From positions 62,001-126,000 of the forward strand of contig DATNPX010000026.1 of the NCBI GenBank assembly GCA_036702975.1: a DNA stretch of 64,000 nucleotides, written 5' to 3'. The DNA comes from DATNPX01 sp036702975. GTDB taxonomy: Bacteria > Cyanobacteriota > Vampirovibrionia > Obscuribacterales > Obscuribacteraceae. The number at the start of each line of letters is the position of its first letter. The first letter of the stretch is position 1. Position numbers and translations under genes: made by a program. The notes under the pieces were generated by a model, which saw nothing but the letters and a program-made list of their open reading frames with translations, was not told the origin of the DNA and ran no database searches. Of this stretch, positions 16,274 to 24,507 are shown piece after piece.

Positions 16274-19200
16274 ATGAACTGCAGCCGTTTTCGATTCCTA
16301 ATACAACAAAAGTTCGACATGGACCTGGCGCCGCAAGAAGAACGCGTCGTTGTCGCCCATTTGGAATCGTGCGAGTCCTGCGCCAAATTCCATCATCAAT
16401 TGCAGCAAGTAATCATGGCTGCCGAGGAAGTACCACTGCCCGATGAGATGCTGCCACAACGAGAAGGTGAATTGGCTCGCCTTATTCAACAAGCGCTTCC
16501 CACCAGCAAAAACAATGCACTGGGATTTTTAGACAGCTTCATGGGCATGTTCGGCAACAAAAAAGCGGCGCCACAACCACAAGGCAGCGCATTCCCTCAT
16601 CCTTCTCGGCAGCAGGCACAAACCGAGGATATTACCGGCAACAACCGGAGAAAGAAAGGTGAGGAAGAAGAACTCAACGCCATGGGTTCGCGCCTTAAAC
16701 AGATGAAGACCAACTTCAACGAACAGGAAGTAACTGCGCAAGCATATGACAGTAGGGAAGCGCAATCGCAGACCCGTTCGCTAGGCGAAAAGTTCGGTTA
16801 TGCTCCACAAAATGATTCAAACGAAGATCTGGGATTGACCCTGGCTGAGTCAATTCGCCGCAAGATTTCGGAAACAGCTAAACCAGCAGACGAAGAAGAC
16901 GGTCCGCCACCACAGCAACAACAACCAAACTCAGAGTCGTGGCAGAACGTTCCGCAACCGGGGTTTGGCGGTCAACCAGGTGGTTTCGCGCAAGGCGGTC
17001 CCCCGGGACAAAATTTCGCAGGTGGACAGCCACAAGGTTACTCAAATGCCCCTGCACCCGGATTTGCTCCACCCCAAGGCGCTTTTCAGGGAGCAGGTGG
17101 AAACGCACCGATGAATGGTGCGCCTGGATTCGGACAAAGTCCATTCGATGCTCCAGCGCAGACGGCTCAACCAGCTATGGGATGGGCGGCTCCAGCACAT
17201 GACAACAATTGGGGACAACAAGCCCCGGGCGCTTCGGTGCCGGGTGTACAACAAGGTCAACCGGCACAATGGGGGGCTGCGGCATGGGATCAACCTGCAA
17301 CTGCTGGCGGTGCCAATGCGCCAGGGATAGCGGCTGCAGCAGACTGGGGGGCTCCAAGCCCTCAGCCAGCACCATCAAATCAGTGGGGCGCCGCACCCAA
17401 CACTGCCGATGGTGGCACAGCATGGGGAGCACCGCAAGCTCCGGCACAACAGAATCCCGCATGGGGTGCGCCGCAACCACAAGCGGGGGCACCGGATGCT
17501 GGATGGGCTGGAGGGCAACAACCTCAACCGGCCGCCGCTCAAAATCAAGGTTGGGCGCCAGAAGCAAAGTCTGATTCATGGGGACAACCCGCGGGTCCGG
17601 ATTGGGGCAATCCACCGCAAGCACCGCAGCAGCAACCTGCACCTGGCGGTTGGGATCAACCACAACAGCAACAACCCGCACCAGGTGGGTGGGATCAGCA
17701 GCAGCGACAACCTGCACAACCTGCGTGGGGACAACCGACAGACGCTAACAGTTGGGGCAACAATGGTGGCACTAATGGCGGTGGCACCTCCGCTCCTGCT
17801 ATTTCGACTCCGCCACCACAACCAACACCATCGATTCCGCCGGCACCGGTGGCGGCAGCGAAACCTGATCATAAACATCACGCATTTGATCTTCGCGCTG
17901 AGCTAGTAGAAACCGGCACTTGGAGAGCATTCGCTCCCGCTGATCCATTGTCTCCCAAAGCACCGCCCGCGCTACCAAAGACAGAGTCAATTCCGCCATC
18001 GGGAGGCGGCTCCGCTCCTGATGCAAGCCGTTGGGATGTTCCAATTCAAGACCGAATGAAAGGTCAGAACTCAGGCGGAAGCGCTCCAGCAGCAGCTCCG
18101 GCCGCGGCACCAGCTGCTTTTGCTCCAGGAGGAGCTCCGGCGCCGGGACAATGGGGACAACCTCAACAGCAGCCCGTGCAACCGGGCGGGCAGACAGCTG
18201 CCGCAGTCGAAGAGCCTTCTCATACGAAGAGTGGTTGGGATTTTCCAGTATATGAAACAGACGAGCAACTGACTGGCTCCGGTTGGGGTCCACCGCAAGG
18301 ACAAGGGCCAGCACAAGGACAGGCGCCCCCCGCGCAGCAAGCTAACTCTGTAATGGATAAGCTTGGCAACGCTATTGGTGATGCCGCTCGTAACTCGATA
18401 CCACCACAGAATGCACCGGTAGCCGGGGCACCACAGGCGGTGGACTCGTGGGAACTTTCAATTCAAGAACGCCAGCAGCTGCAACAACAACAGATGAATG
18501 CGCAGCAACAGCTGCCCCAGCAGTTTGCTCCTCCGCAACAAGCTGGTGGTTGGGGCCAACCGGCACAGCCTGTTGCCGACCAAGGATGGGGAGCACCGGC
18601 ACAGCAACCGGCATGGGGCGCACCGGCTCCGGTACCGACACCAGCACCTTCGCCAGCCCCGGCCGCTGCACCCGCGGCTGATGACGGAAGGCAGAAGTTG
18701 TTTGCGCCTATAGATGATAATGCGATAGATAAACTATTCAACGATAACCTCGGTATTCAGGATGGTGGTCCTAAAGCCAATCAAGCAGCTGCTGCTCCAG
18801 CAGCGCCTGAGGCGCCCGCTCTGGGCGCTCCGCAGACGCCGCCACCACCACAAGCTCCAGCCTGGGGCGCACCGACCGCCGCAGCGCCTGCTGCGCCAGC
18901 TTGGGGCGCACCGGCACCCGCAGAACCTCCAGCTGCTCCTGCTTGGGGCGCACCGGCGCCATCTGAACCTCCAGCTGCTCCCGCTTGGGGCGCACCGGCA
19001 CCATCTGAACCTCCAGCTGCTCCCGCCTGGGGCGCACCGGCACCATCTGAACCTCCAGCTGCTCCCGCCTGGGGCGCACCAGCACCATCTGAACCTCCTG
19101 CAGCTCCTGCCTGGGGCGCACCAGCACCTGTCCCATCTGAACCTCCTGCAGCTCCTGCCTGGGGCGCACCAGCAGCCGCAGCGCCAGCAGCCCCAGCCTG

Positions 19201-20629
19201 GGGCACGGCTCCGGCGCAAGCACCACCTTCGACTCCCTCTAATGGGGGCGGATTTGGCGCTCCGGAAGTCACCCCGGCACCGGCACAACCTGCAAAAGGT
19301 GGGGGTTTGTTCAATCTCGGTGACGACGATATGGACAGACTTTTCGGCGACAACCTGGGTGTGAACGATCAAAAAGTAGAAGCAAAACCGACAAGTATTC
19401 CGCCGGCACCGGCAGCAGCCCAACCAGCATGGGGACAACCTCCGGCTCAAGTCGCTCAGCAAGGACAACCTGCCTGGGGAGCACCACAAGGTCAACCTGC
19501 TGCTCCAGCATGGGGTGCACCACCAGCACCACAACATGAACAAGCGCCATCGGCAGCCCAAACACCGGCATGGGGGGCACCTCCGCCGGTACCACAACAA
19601 GACCAGGCGCAACTTGCATGGGGCGCGCCACAGGCAGCGAATCAACCACCGGCTCAATCAGCATGGGGGCAGCCATCAAGCCAACCAGAAGGGCAGGCCT
19701 GGGCCGCACCAGGACAAGTTCCACCTAGCCAGACGGGTTGGGGAGCACCACCAGCACCAGGAGCCGAACAGCCTGCACCGTGGGGCGCACCGCCGGGTGC
19801 TGCGACACCACCTGCGCCACCAATACCTCCGCCAAATCCGTTCGCTGCGATGGCAACAAGCCAGTACGGAATGCAAGCCCAGCAGCAAGCTCCGCAGATT
19901 TCACCGATACAATCGGCACCACAAGCTCCACCGCCTCCGCCACCACCACCGCCGGCACCCGAAGTGCCACAAAAACCAGCAAGTGCAGGGCTTTTCTCGA
20001 TTGACGACAGCGTGATCGATAAAATCTTCTCTGACAATCTTGGCGTAAACGATGCTTCCGCTCGCTCGAAAGACGCCAGCGCGGCCCAGCAAGCACCAGC
20101 GGTGCCACCACCGAAGATTGAAGGCGTGGGCCGACTGGATAGCAGAGTAGACCACAATCAAGACGCCGGTTCCGGACGAATTTCCTCTATTGGTAAGTTC
20201 TTGCTCGACCAGAAAGATTTCGAAAAAATCGGAAAGATGAGCAATGCGGATCTAACCGACTCATCGATGAAGATCTTGACGCAAGAAGCTGCCAGCGAGC
20301 TGACATCTTTGCTGCACCATATCGCAGGTCAAAACGCAGTTGTTGGCTCGGTCATCGTTGGACACGACGGTCTCTTGATTGCTAATACAATGCCACCAGA
20401 GATGGACGCAGAGTCAGTTGGAGTTTGGGCATTGGGTGTGTACATGAATACCCAGCACGTCGTGCGTAAGATGGGACAAAACACTGTTCATCAGATCGTG
20501 TCAAAGACGCCGAAGGGTTACCTGGTAATCGCCGATTTCGGCGGTGGTCTGTTGGTCGTGTTGAGCGATGGCAAAGACACAGACACACTGATTCCACTTA
20601 TGCGCAGCATTACACAGCTGATTCAGTAA
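16274..20629 (+). CDS. Giant anti-sigma-like protein: ZAS zinc motif, ~1200-residue W-G-A-P repeat region, C-terminal Roadblock/LC7 domain
   Basis: 1451 residues. Residues 1-60 look like a zinc-binding anti-sigma domain: Cys3, then His29-x3-Cys33-x2-Cys36 (HLESCESC), the HxxxCxxC pattern. Residues ~100-1320 are low-complexity, rich in Ala, Pro, Gln, Gly and Trp, with dozens of AWGAP/GWGQP-type units. Within it are three copies of an acidic motif (LF..DD..ID.LF.DNLG..D) and three short W-D/E-x-x-I/V segments. Residues ~1326-1451 form a Roadblock/LC7 (MglB-like) domain: LTQEAASELTSLLHHI, VVGSVIVGHDGLLIAN, ending LMRSITQLIQ. No membrane helix is seen, unlike many anti-sigmas. It probably binds the upstream sigma factor, while the LC7 domain may dimerise or contact a small GTPase. 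Those roles are inference. Confidence 0.75.
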   Translation: MNCSRFRFLIQQKFDMDLAPQEERVVVAHLESCESCAKFHHQLQQVIMAAEEVPLPDEMLPQREGELARLIQQALPTSKNNALGFLDSFMGMFGNKKAAPQPQGSAFPHPSRQQAQTEDITGNNRRKKGEEEELNAMGSRLKQMKTNFNEQEVTAQAYDSREAQSQTRSLGEKFGYAPQNDSNEDLGLTLAESIRRKISETAKPADEEDGPPPQQQQPNSESWQNVPQPGFGGQPGGFAQGGPPGQNFAGGQPQGYSNAPAPGFAPPQGAFQGAGGNAPMNGAPGFGQSPFDAPAQTAQPAMGWAAPAHDNNWGQQAPGASVPGVQQGQPAQWGAAAWDQPATAGGANAPGIAAAADWGAPSPQPAPSNQWGAAPNTADGGTAWGAPQAPAQQNPAWGAPQPQAGAPDAGWAGGQQPQPAAAQNQGWAPEAKSDSWGQPAGPDWGNPPQAPQQQPAPGGWDQPQQQQPAPGGWDQQQRQPAQPAWGQPTDANSWGNNGGTNGGGTSAPAISTPPPQPTPSIPPAPVAAAKPDHKHHAFDLRAELVETGTWRAFAPADPLSPKAPPALPKTESIPPSGGGSAPDASRWDVPIQDRMKGQNSGGSAPAAAPAAAPAAFAPGGAPAPGQWGQPQQQPVQPGGQTAAAVEEPSHTKSGWDFPVYETDEQLTGSGWGPPQGQGPAQGQAPPAQQANSVMDKLGNAIGDAARNSIPPQNAPVAGAPQAVDSWELSIQERQQLQQQQMNAQQQLPQQFAPPQQAGGWGQPAQPVADQGWGAPAQQPAWGAPAPVPTPAPSPAPAAAPAADDGRQKLFAPIDDNAIDKLFNDNLGIQDGGPKANQAAAAPAAPEAPALGAPQTPPPPQAPAWGAPTAAAPAAPAWGAPAPAEPPAAPAWGAPAPSEPPAAPAWGAPAPSEPPAAPAWGAPAPSEPPAAPAWGAPAPSEPPAAPAWGAPAPVPSEPPAAPAWGAPAAAAPAAPAWGTAPAQAPPSTPSNGGGFGAPEVTPAPAQPAKGGGLFNLGDDDMDRLFGDNLGVNDQKVEAKPTSIPPAPAAAQPAWGQPPAQVAQQGQPAWGAPQGQPAAPAWGAPPAPQHEQAPSAAQTPAWGAPPPVPQQDQAQLAWGAPQAANQPPAQSAWGQPSSQPEGQAWAAPGQVPPSQTGWGAPPAPGAEQPAPWGAPPGAATPPAPPIPPPNPFAAMATSQYGMQAQQQAPQISPIQSAPQAPPPPPPPPPAPEVPQKPASAGLFSIDDSVIDKIFSDNLGVNDASARSKDASAAQQAPAVPPPKIEGVGRLDSRVDHNQDAGSGRISSIGKFLLDQKDFEKIGKMSNADLTDSSMKILTQEAASELTSLLHHIAGQNAVVGSVIVGHDGLLIANTMPPEMDAESVGVWALGVYMNTQHVVRKMGQNTVHQIVSKTPKGYLVIADFGGGLLVVLSDGKDTDTLIPLMRSITQLIQ
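18695..18763 (+). repeat. Acidic DNLG motif, copy 1
   Basis: Encodes KLFAPIDDNAIDKLFND followed by NLGIQD. It shares the LF..DD..ID.LF.DNLG..D pattern with copies at 19307 and 19991, spaced about 600 bases apart in the repeat region of the anti-sigma-like protein. Confidence 0.8.
18898..19203 (+). repeat. 42-bp tandem repeat coding PAPSEPPAAPAWGA
   Basis: About seven near-identical 42-bp units encode a 14-residue repeat (W to W spacing 14). The inner units differ by silent changes; one unit has a Val-Pro insertion. The unit length is a multiple of three, so copy-number change would keep the frame. Confidence 0.85.
19307..19369 (+). repeat. Acidic DNLG motif, copy 2
   Basis: Encodes LFNLGDDDMDRLFGDNLG followed by VND. 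Conserved positions are LF, DD, D-R/K, LF, DNLG and the final Asp. Confidence 0.8.
19991..20053 (+). repeat. Acidic DNLG motif, copy 3
   Basis: Encodes LFSIDDSVIDKIFSDNLG followed by VND. It is the last copy before the Roadblock/LC7 domain. Confidence 0.8.
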
Positions 20630-20638
20630 CTTGCCTGT

Positions 20639-20673
20639 GGCTCTGGGCCTGGACTATCCGATGGTCCAGAGCC
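20639..20673. terminator. Stem-loop between convergent anti-sigma-like gene and pepA
   Basis: GGCTCTGG (20639-20646) pairs perfectly with CCAGAGCC (20666-20673). An alternative inner stem CTGGAC/GTCCAG overlaps it. It sits in the 72-base gap between two converging genes, which fits a shared terminator. No T-tract follows on either side, so it would not be a classic intrinsic terminator. Confidence 0.4.
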
Positions 20674-20701
20674 GTTCAACGAACGCCGTTCAAGCTACTG
20701 A

Positions 20702-22372
20702 TCACAAACCCAGCAAGTAGTAGCAAAGGGTGCGTACACCAAATCCAGTACCACCTTTTGTTAGCTCATCGCGTGGTTTATCAACCCAACCGGGACCTGC
20801 AATATCGAGGTGCGCCCAGGCTTTACCACCGCAAAACTCTTGTAAGAACATACCACCGGCCGAGCTGCCGGCTTCGCCTCGCGCACCTGCGTTTTTCAAA
20901 TCAGCAATGTCACTCTTCAGATACTCTTTGTATTCGTCGTAAAGAGGCATTTGCCAGAACTTTTCGCCAGCTTTGGCACCCGACTTGATGACACCGTCAA
21001 TCAGTCCCTGGTTGTTACCCATAATCCCAGCGGCGGCGCGACCCAGCGCTGTAACTATTGCTCCGGTGAGAGTGGCCAGATCGATCACTTCGTCGGCTCC
21101 CTGCTGCGCCGCATAACTTAATGCGTCTGCAAGAACCAAACGTCCTTCTGCATCTGTGTTGTTTACTTCAATGGTTTTACCGTTCATCGCTACAAGCACA
21201 TCACCTGGATGTAGCGCTCCTGAACCCGGCATATTTTCGGTGGCTGCAACGAGTGCAAGCACTGAAACCGAGGGCTTCATTTCGCCAACCACTTGCATAG
21301 CCGCAATAACGGCAGCGGCTCCAGCCATGTCGTACTTCATGTTTTCCATGCTGGCTGCCGGCTTCAATGACAAACCGCCAGAATCGAATGTAATTCCCTT
21401 TCCGACAATTGCTACGGTCTTCTTCGCATTTGGAGCCGTATACTTCAATACTATGAATCGCAGCGGTTCCTTGGCTCCTTTCGCAACGCCAAGGAGTGAA
21501 CCCATTTTAAGAGACTCTACTTCTTCCGGTCCTAAGAGCTGGCATTCCAGACCGTGAGCATCAGCAATTGCTTTTGCATTCTCCGCTAACTTCGTCGGAG
21601 TCATTTCAGCCGGCGGCTCAGCGATCAGCTTGCGAGCCAGATTGGTTGCGGCCGCAATGCTCTCGCCAAGCTTACATTGATTTTTCAGATCGCCATCAGC
21701 AAGTTGCACCCCGGCAAATTCTACCGTAGCATCAATGTCACCTTTTTTCTCCTCACCATCAGTCGTCTTGTACCTATTGAAGGAGAATCCACCAAGTAAC
21801 CAGCCTTCAGCAAACGCGCGAAGGTGTTCTTTAGCTGCATCATCTGCCAATTTGCTCAAAGGAATAATTTTCGGAGCTGCGTCTTTTTTATCTTTTTTGT
21901 CTCTATCGCTGGGTTTCTCACTGCTTCCAACACCGGAATCAGTCGACTTTGAATCGCCACCAAGTGCAGTACCATCAGTTTTTACGAAATCTCTCAGTAG
22001 GACGTTTACTTTTGCAGTTTGTCCTGGTTTCAACGTTTTGACGATGTTAGCTGCCATCTTTCTCGAAGAAGCAGCCCCAAATGCGCCGCCGCCGCCCAAG
22101 CCATATAGAACGATCTTTTTAGTGCCACCAGCTCCATAGGTCGGAAGCGACAACTGTTGGCTAGCCTTGCCTGTAAACTTCTCGTCAGTTGCTGACTGAG
22201 CGAACTTGCTGGAAAGTTCCGCAGTCAACCAAGAGGTCTCCTTGCATACACTCTGCAAAAGAGCACCGATGTTTTCGTCCTGAAAAACACCGATCACGGC
22301 CAGGTCTGAAGTATCACTCGAACCATTGGAAGAAAAAACCTTGTACTGCATATCTCTTGTCACCTGATGCAT
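20702..22372 (-). CDS. pepA: Leucyl aminopeptidase (M17, PepA)
   Basis: 556 residues. The C-terminal catalytic domain is complete: GKGITFDSGGLSLKP (metal-ligand Asp and Lys), PGDVLVAMNGKTIEVNNTDA then EGRLVLADAL, the M17 signature with catalytic Arg and metal-binding Asp and Glu. It removes N-terminal residues, preferring Leu, using two divalent metals, in the cytoplasm as a hexamer. The N-terminal domain is less typical: residues ~140-175 are a charged Ser/Asp/Lys insertion (SEKPSDRDKKDKKDAAPK), which makes the protein ~50-60 residues longer than usual. A second in-frame ATG eight codons downstream is an alternative start. It converges with the anti-sigma-like gene and has no operon partner. 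Confidence 0.93.
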   Translation of the reverse strand: MHQVTRDMQYKVFSSNGSSDTSDLAVIGVFQDENIGALLQSVCKETSWLTAELSSKFAQSATDEKFTGKASQQLSLPTYGAGGTKKIVLYGLGGGGAFGAASSRKMAANIVKTLKPGQTAKVNVLLRDFVKTDGTALGGDSKSTDSGVGSSEKPSDRDKKDKKDAAPKIIPLSKLADDAAKEHLRAFAEGWLLGGFSFNRYKTTDGEEKKGDIDATVEFAGVQLADGDLKNQCKLGESIAAATNLARKLIAEPPAEMTPTKLAENAKAIADAHGLECQLLGPEEVESLKMGSLLGVAKGAKEPLRFIVLKYTAPNAKKTVAIVGKGITFDSGGLSLKPAASMENMKYDMAGAAAVIAAMQVVGEMKPSVSVLALVAATENMPGSGALHPGDVLVAMNGKTIEVNNTDAEGRLVLADALSYAAQQGADEVIDLATLTGAIVTALGRAAAGIMGNNQGLIDGVIKSGAKAGEKFWQMPLYDEYKEYLKSDIADLKNAGARGEAGSSAGGMFLQEFCGGKAWAHLDIAGPGWVDKPRDELTKGGTGFGVRTLCYYLLGL

Positions 22373-22435
22373 TTACTAAAGCAACAGCTGGCGCATGCGC
22401 AGCACCAGCAGACGTAAAATTATGCCAGAAAAATG

Positions 22436-24361
22436 CTAGGCTAGGTTAGAGTTGATCACTCTATTTACGATGCCGTCAACAATGTATGGCTCCACTTGTC
22501 GCCTACAATAAGCAAGATAGGCTTCCATCCACCGCCTCAGTTCTAGTATGACGGCAGATACTGGTGCGCCTGAACTCTTCACTTGACTTAAATTCACGCT
22601 CACGCGGCCTTCATTGTCAATATGAAAACGATGGGCTGCAGCAGACTCTCCATGCACGTAGTGAAGGCTAGCATGCAGAATAGCTCGATTGTCCTCACGC
22701 CCAATGTGTTTTTGCAACTCGGCAGAAATACGCTGGAACACTGAAATAGGGCGGAACAAGCTAGCTTGCTGCACGCTCACTAGTTTGTTTTCGAGGAGCA
22801 TATTTACCGAACGCACCACCATATGGCTCGGCCAGACGTCGTATGATTTCATCACCTCATCTAGGGTAGACAGTCCATCAATCAAATGGACTAGCTGCAC
22901 AATGTGAGTCTTGTCTGCTTGTGTTACCGTTGAGTCATCGAGATATTTCAGCGTGCGTGACTCGAGTTCTTGCCAGAGTTGATCGAAATTCCACACGCGT
23001 TCGAGAATCGTATTGCGACCGCTCGGCAAAGTTCCTAGTATGTGATTCACCTGGTCTTGAGCGAGGGCAGCATCCAATAAAATGCGGTCCAATGGCTCAT
23101 TGAAGGCGCAACTCTCGTCTAACTCTTGAGAAGTCCCTTTGTCTCTGAATACGAAAATACCTTCGGTCCAGCAGACTAAAAATTCAACCAGTGCGTTGTA
23201 GCCGCGCAATCGATTCAGACGTGCACGAATCGGTTTGCCTGCAACGAAAGAGACTGTGAGGGCTTTATCTCTATTTTCTACAGTCAATAGGCCAGTCTTC
23301 TTGGAATTAGCAAAAGACTGAAGCAAACCAGCGCCATCAATAGCTCCCAGACTGCCGATCATGGAATCACGCATTGTTTCCATGTTCAATGGACGGACAC
23401 TACTGCCGGTATCATCGGCTTTCTTGTGGTAACCGCCGTAGAGGTATTGATCATCAAGCATCACTTCTAACTGGCGTGTATTTAAATAGCCTTGCTTGAC
23501 CGCGAGTAATCCCAGAAACATCTTTTGCGAGCGGCCTAGCCCTTCCTCGGCTTGCATCTCCAAAAGTTCTTGAAGTTGCGTTTCGGTGAGCACGTTTGAT
23601 GCCACCAAATAACGTCCAAGCCTGAATGATTTTCGATTGTGATAGCAGTTTGCAAGGAACTGAATTCTCGAAAAAATTGGAAAGATAAGCCTTGCAGCCT
23701 CTAGCTCCTGTAGGATACGCAGAGTTTCATCAGAAGGGAGTTGATGTTTGCTTTCCAGTGTACGAGTGATGGATTCAACTGAAGCATAATCGTCGACAAT
23801 CTGCAAAACCCAACTCTGGGGTGCTGGAAAACCATATGAATCGCGAAGACGCCGACCTTTGTCAGTCAAAACAGGAATCGACGTGAAGAGAATATGATTC
23901 GCTAGCGTACTGCCACCACCGCGCAAACGGCGACGGTCAAGACCTGCAACTGTGGCACAAACATAGTCAGCAAGCATCGGATGACGAGCAAATATTCCGA
24001 AAGGACTGTCGTATGCATTAAACGTCAATGCGCCACCAGTCTCATCCTTAGTAAGCGTGACCGCACCATCAGCCTTGACGAAGAGCAAAACACCTTGCGG
24101 GCGTAGAAGCCGTTTGGCATATTGACTGAATTTTACTAGCGTATCCATCGGCAACGAGAACCCGGTCTGCATCAAGTCAATAATCAGCCCATCGAAGTCC
24201 TTGTTGGTATCAACCAGTCTGTCCAATTCCGCGAATAATGTCTCGCGATACGAGTAGGTTAGAAACGACAGAGTAGAGGCGAAATAAGATTTCTCCTCTT
24301 TCGGTCCGTCACCTTGAGGGACGGTTGACATTTTTGAAAAATCAGAGTGGGAAGGCGCCAC
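22436..24361 (-). CDS. DUF4388 (PATAN)-domain protein with tandem MshEN-like motifs
   Basis: 641 residues, no membrane segments. Residues ~45-160 form an unrecognised domain (FDGLIIDLMQTGFSLPMDTL). Residues 247-270 match the 24-residue MshEN/GspE-N motif (RLGRYLVASN..., ending LLEMQ), with Asn where Gly is usual; residues 282-305 repeat it (LGLLAVKQGYLNTRQLEVML, then DDQ) with Phe instead of Arg. Residues ~330-420 are a DUF4388 domain (GSLGAIDGAGLLQSFANSKK, KPIRARLNRLRGYNALVEFL). The C-terminal 200 residues are mostly helical and unknown. DUF4388 plus MshEN-like motifs suggest a cytoplasmic signalling protein, possibly nucleotide-sensing. It lies 63 bases upstream of pepA on the same strand. 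Confidence 0.65.
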   Translation of the reverse strand: MAPSHSDFSKMSTVPQGDGPKEEKSYFASTLSFLTYSYRETLFAELDRLVDTNKDFDGLIIDLMQTGFSLPMDTLVKFSQYAKRLLRPQGVLLFVKADGAVTLTKDETGGALTFNAYDSPFGIFARHPMLADYVCATVAGLDRRRLRGGGSTLANHILFTSIPVLTDKGRRLRDSYGFPAPQSWVLQIVDDYASVESITRTLESKHQLPSDETLRILQELEAARLIFPIFSRIQFLANCYHNRKSFRLGRYLVASNVLTETQLQELLEMQAEEGLGRSQKMFLGLLAVKQGYLNTRQLEVMLDDQYLYGGYHKKADDTGSSVRPLNMETMRDSMIGSLGAIDGAGLLQSFANSKKTGLLTVENRDKALTVSFVAGKPIRARLNRLRGYNALVEFLVCWTEGIFVFRDKGTSQELDESCAFNEPLDRILLDAALAQDQVNHILGTLPSGRNTILERVWNFDQLWQELESRTLKYLDDSTVTQADKTHIVQLVHLIDGLSTLDEVMKSYDVWPSHMVVRSVNMLLENKLVSVQQASLFRPISVFQRISAELQKHIGREDNRAILHASLHYVHGESAAAHRFHIDNEGRVSVNLSQVKSSGAPVSAVILELRRWMEAYLAYCRRQVEPYIVDGIVNRVINSNLA

Positions 24362-24507
24362 TTCGTTAGCCTTAATTTTCGACAGTCATGGGCTAAATAT
24401 GCCCAGATTCAATTGCGATTTCGCGGATGAGTTGACCCTTTCGGGGGTCCGCAGTAACTTTTAATTGATGCGTTGCTTTTCCAAAACCTCCCCAAAATCA
24501 GCGAAAC

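Noticed and set aside
18734..19657. Long reverse-strand open frames under the repeat region
   Set aside because: They mirror the GC-rich repeat codons and have Arg/Cys/Trp-rich unnatural composition with no ribosome site.
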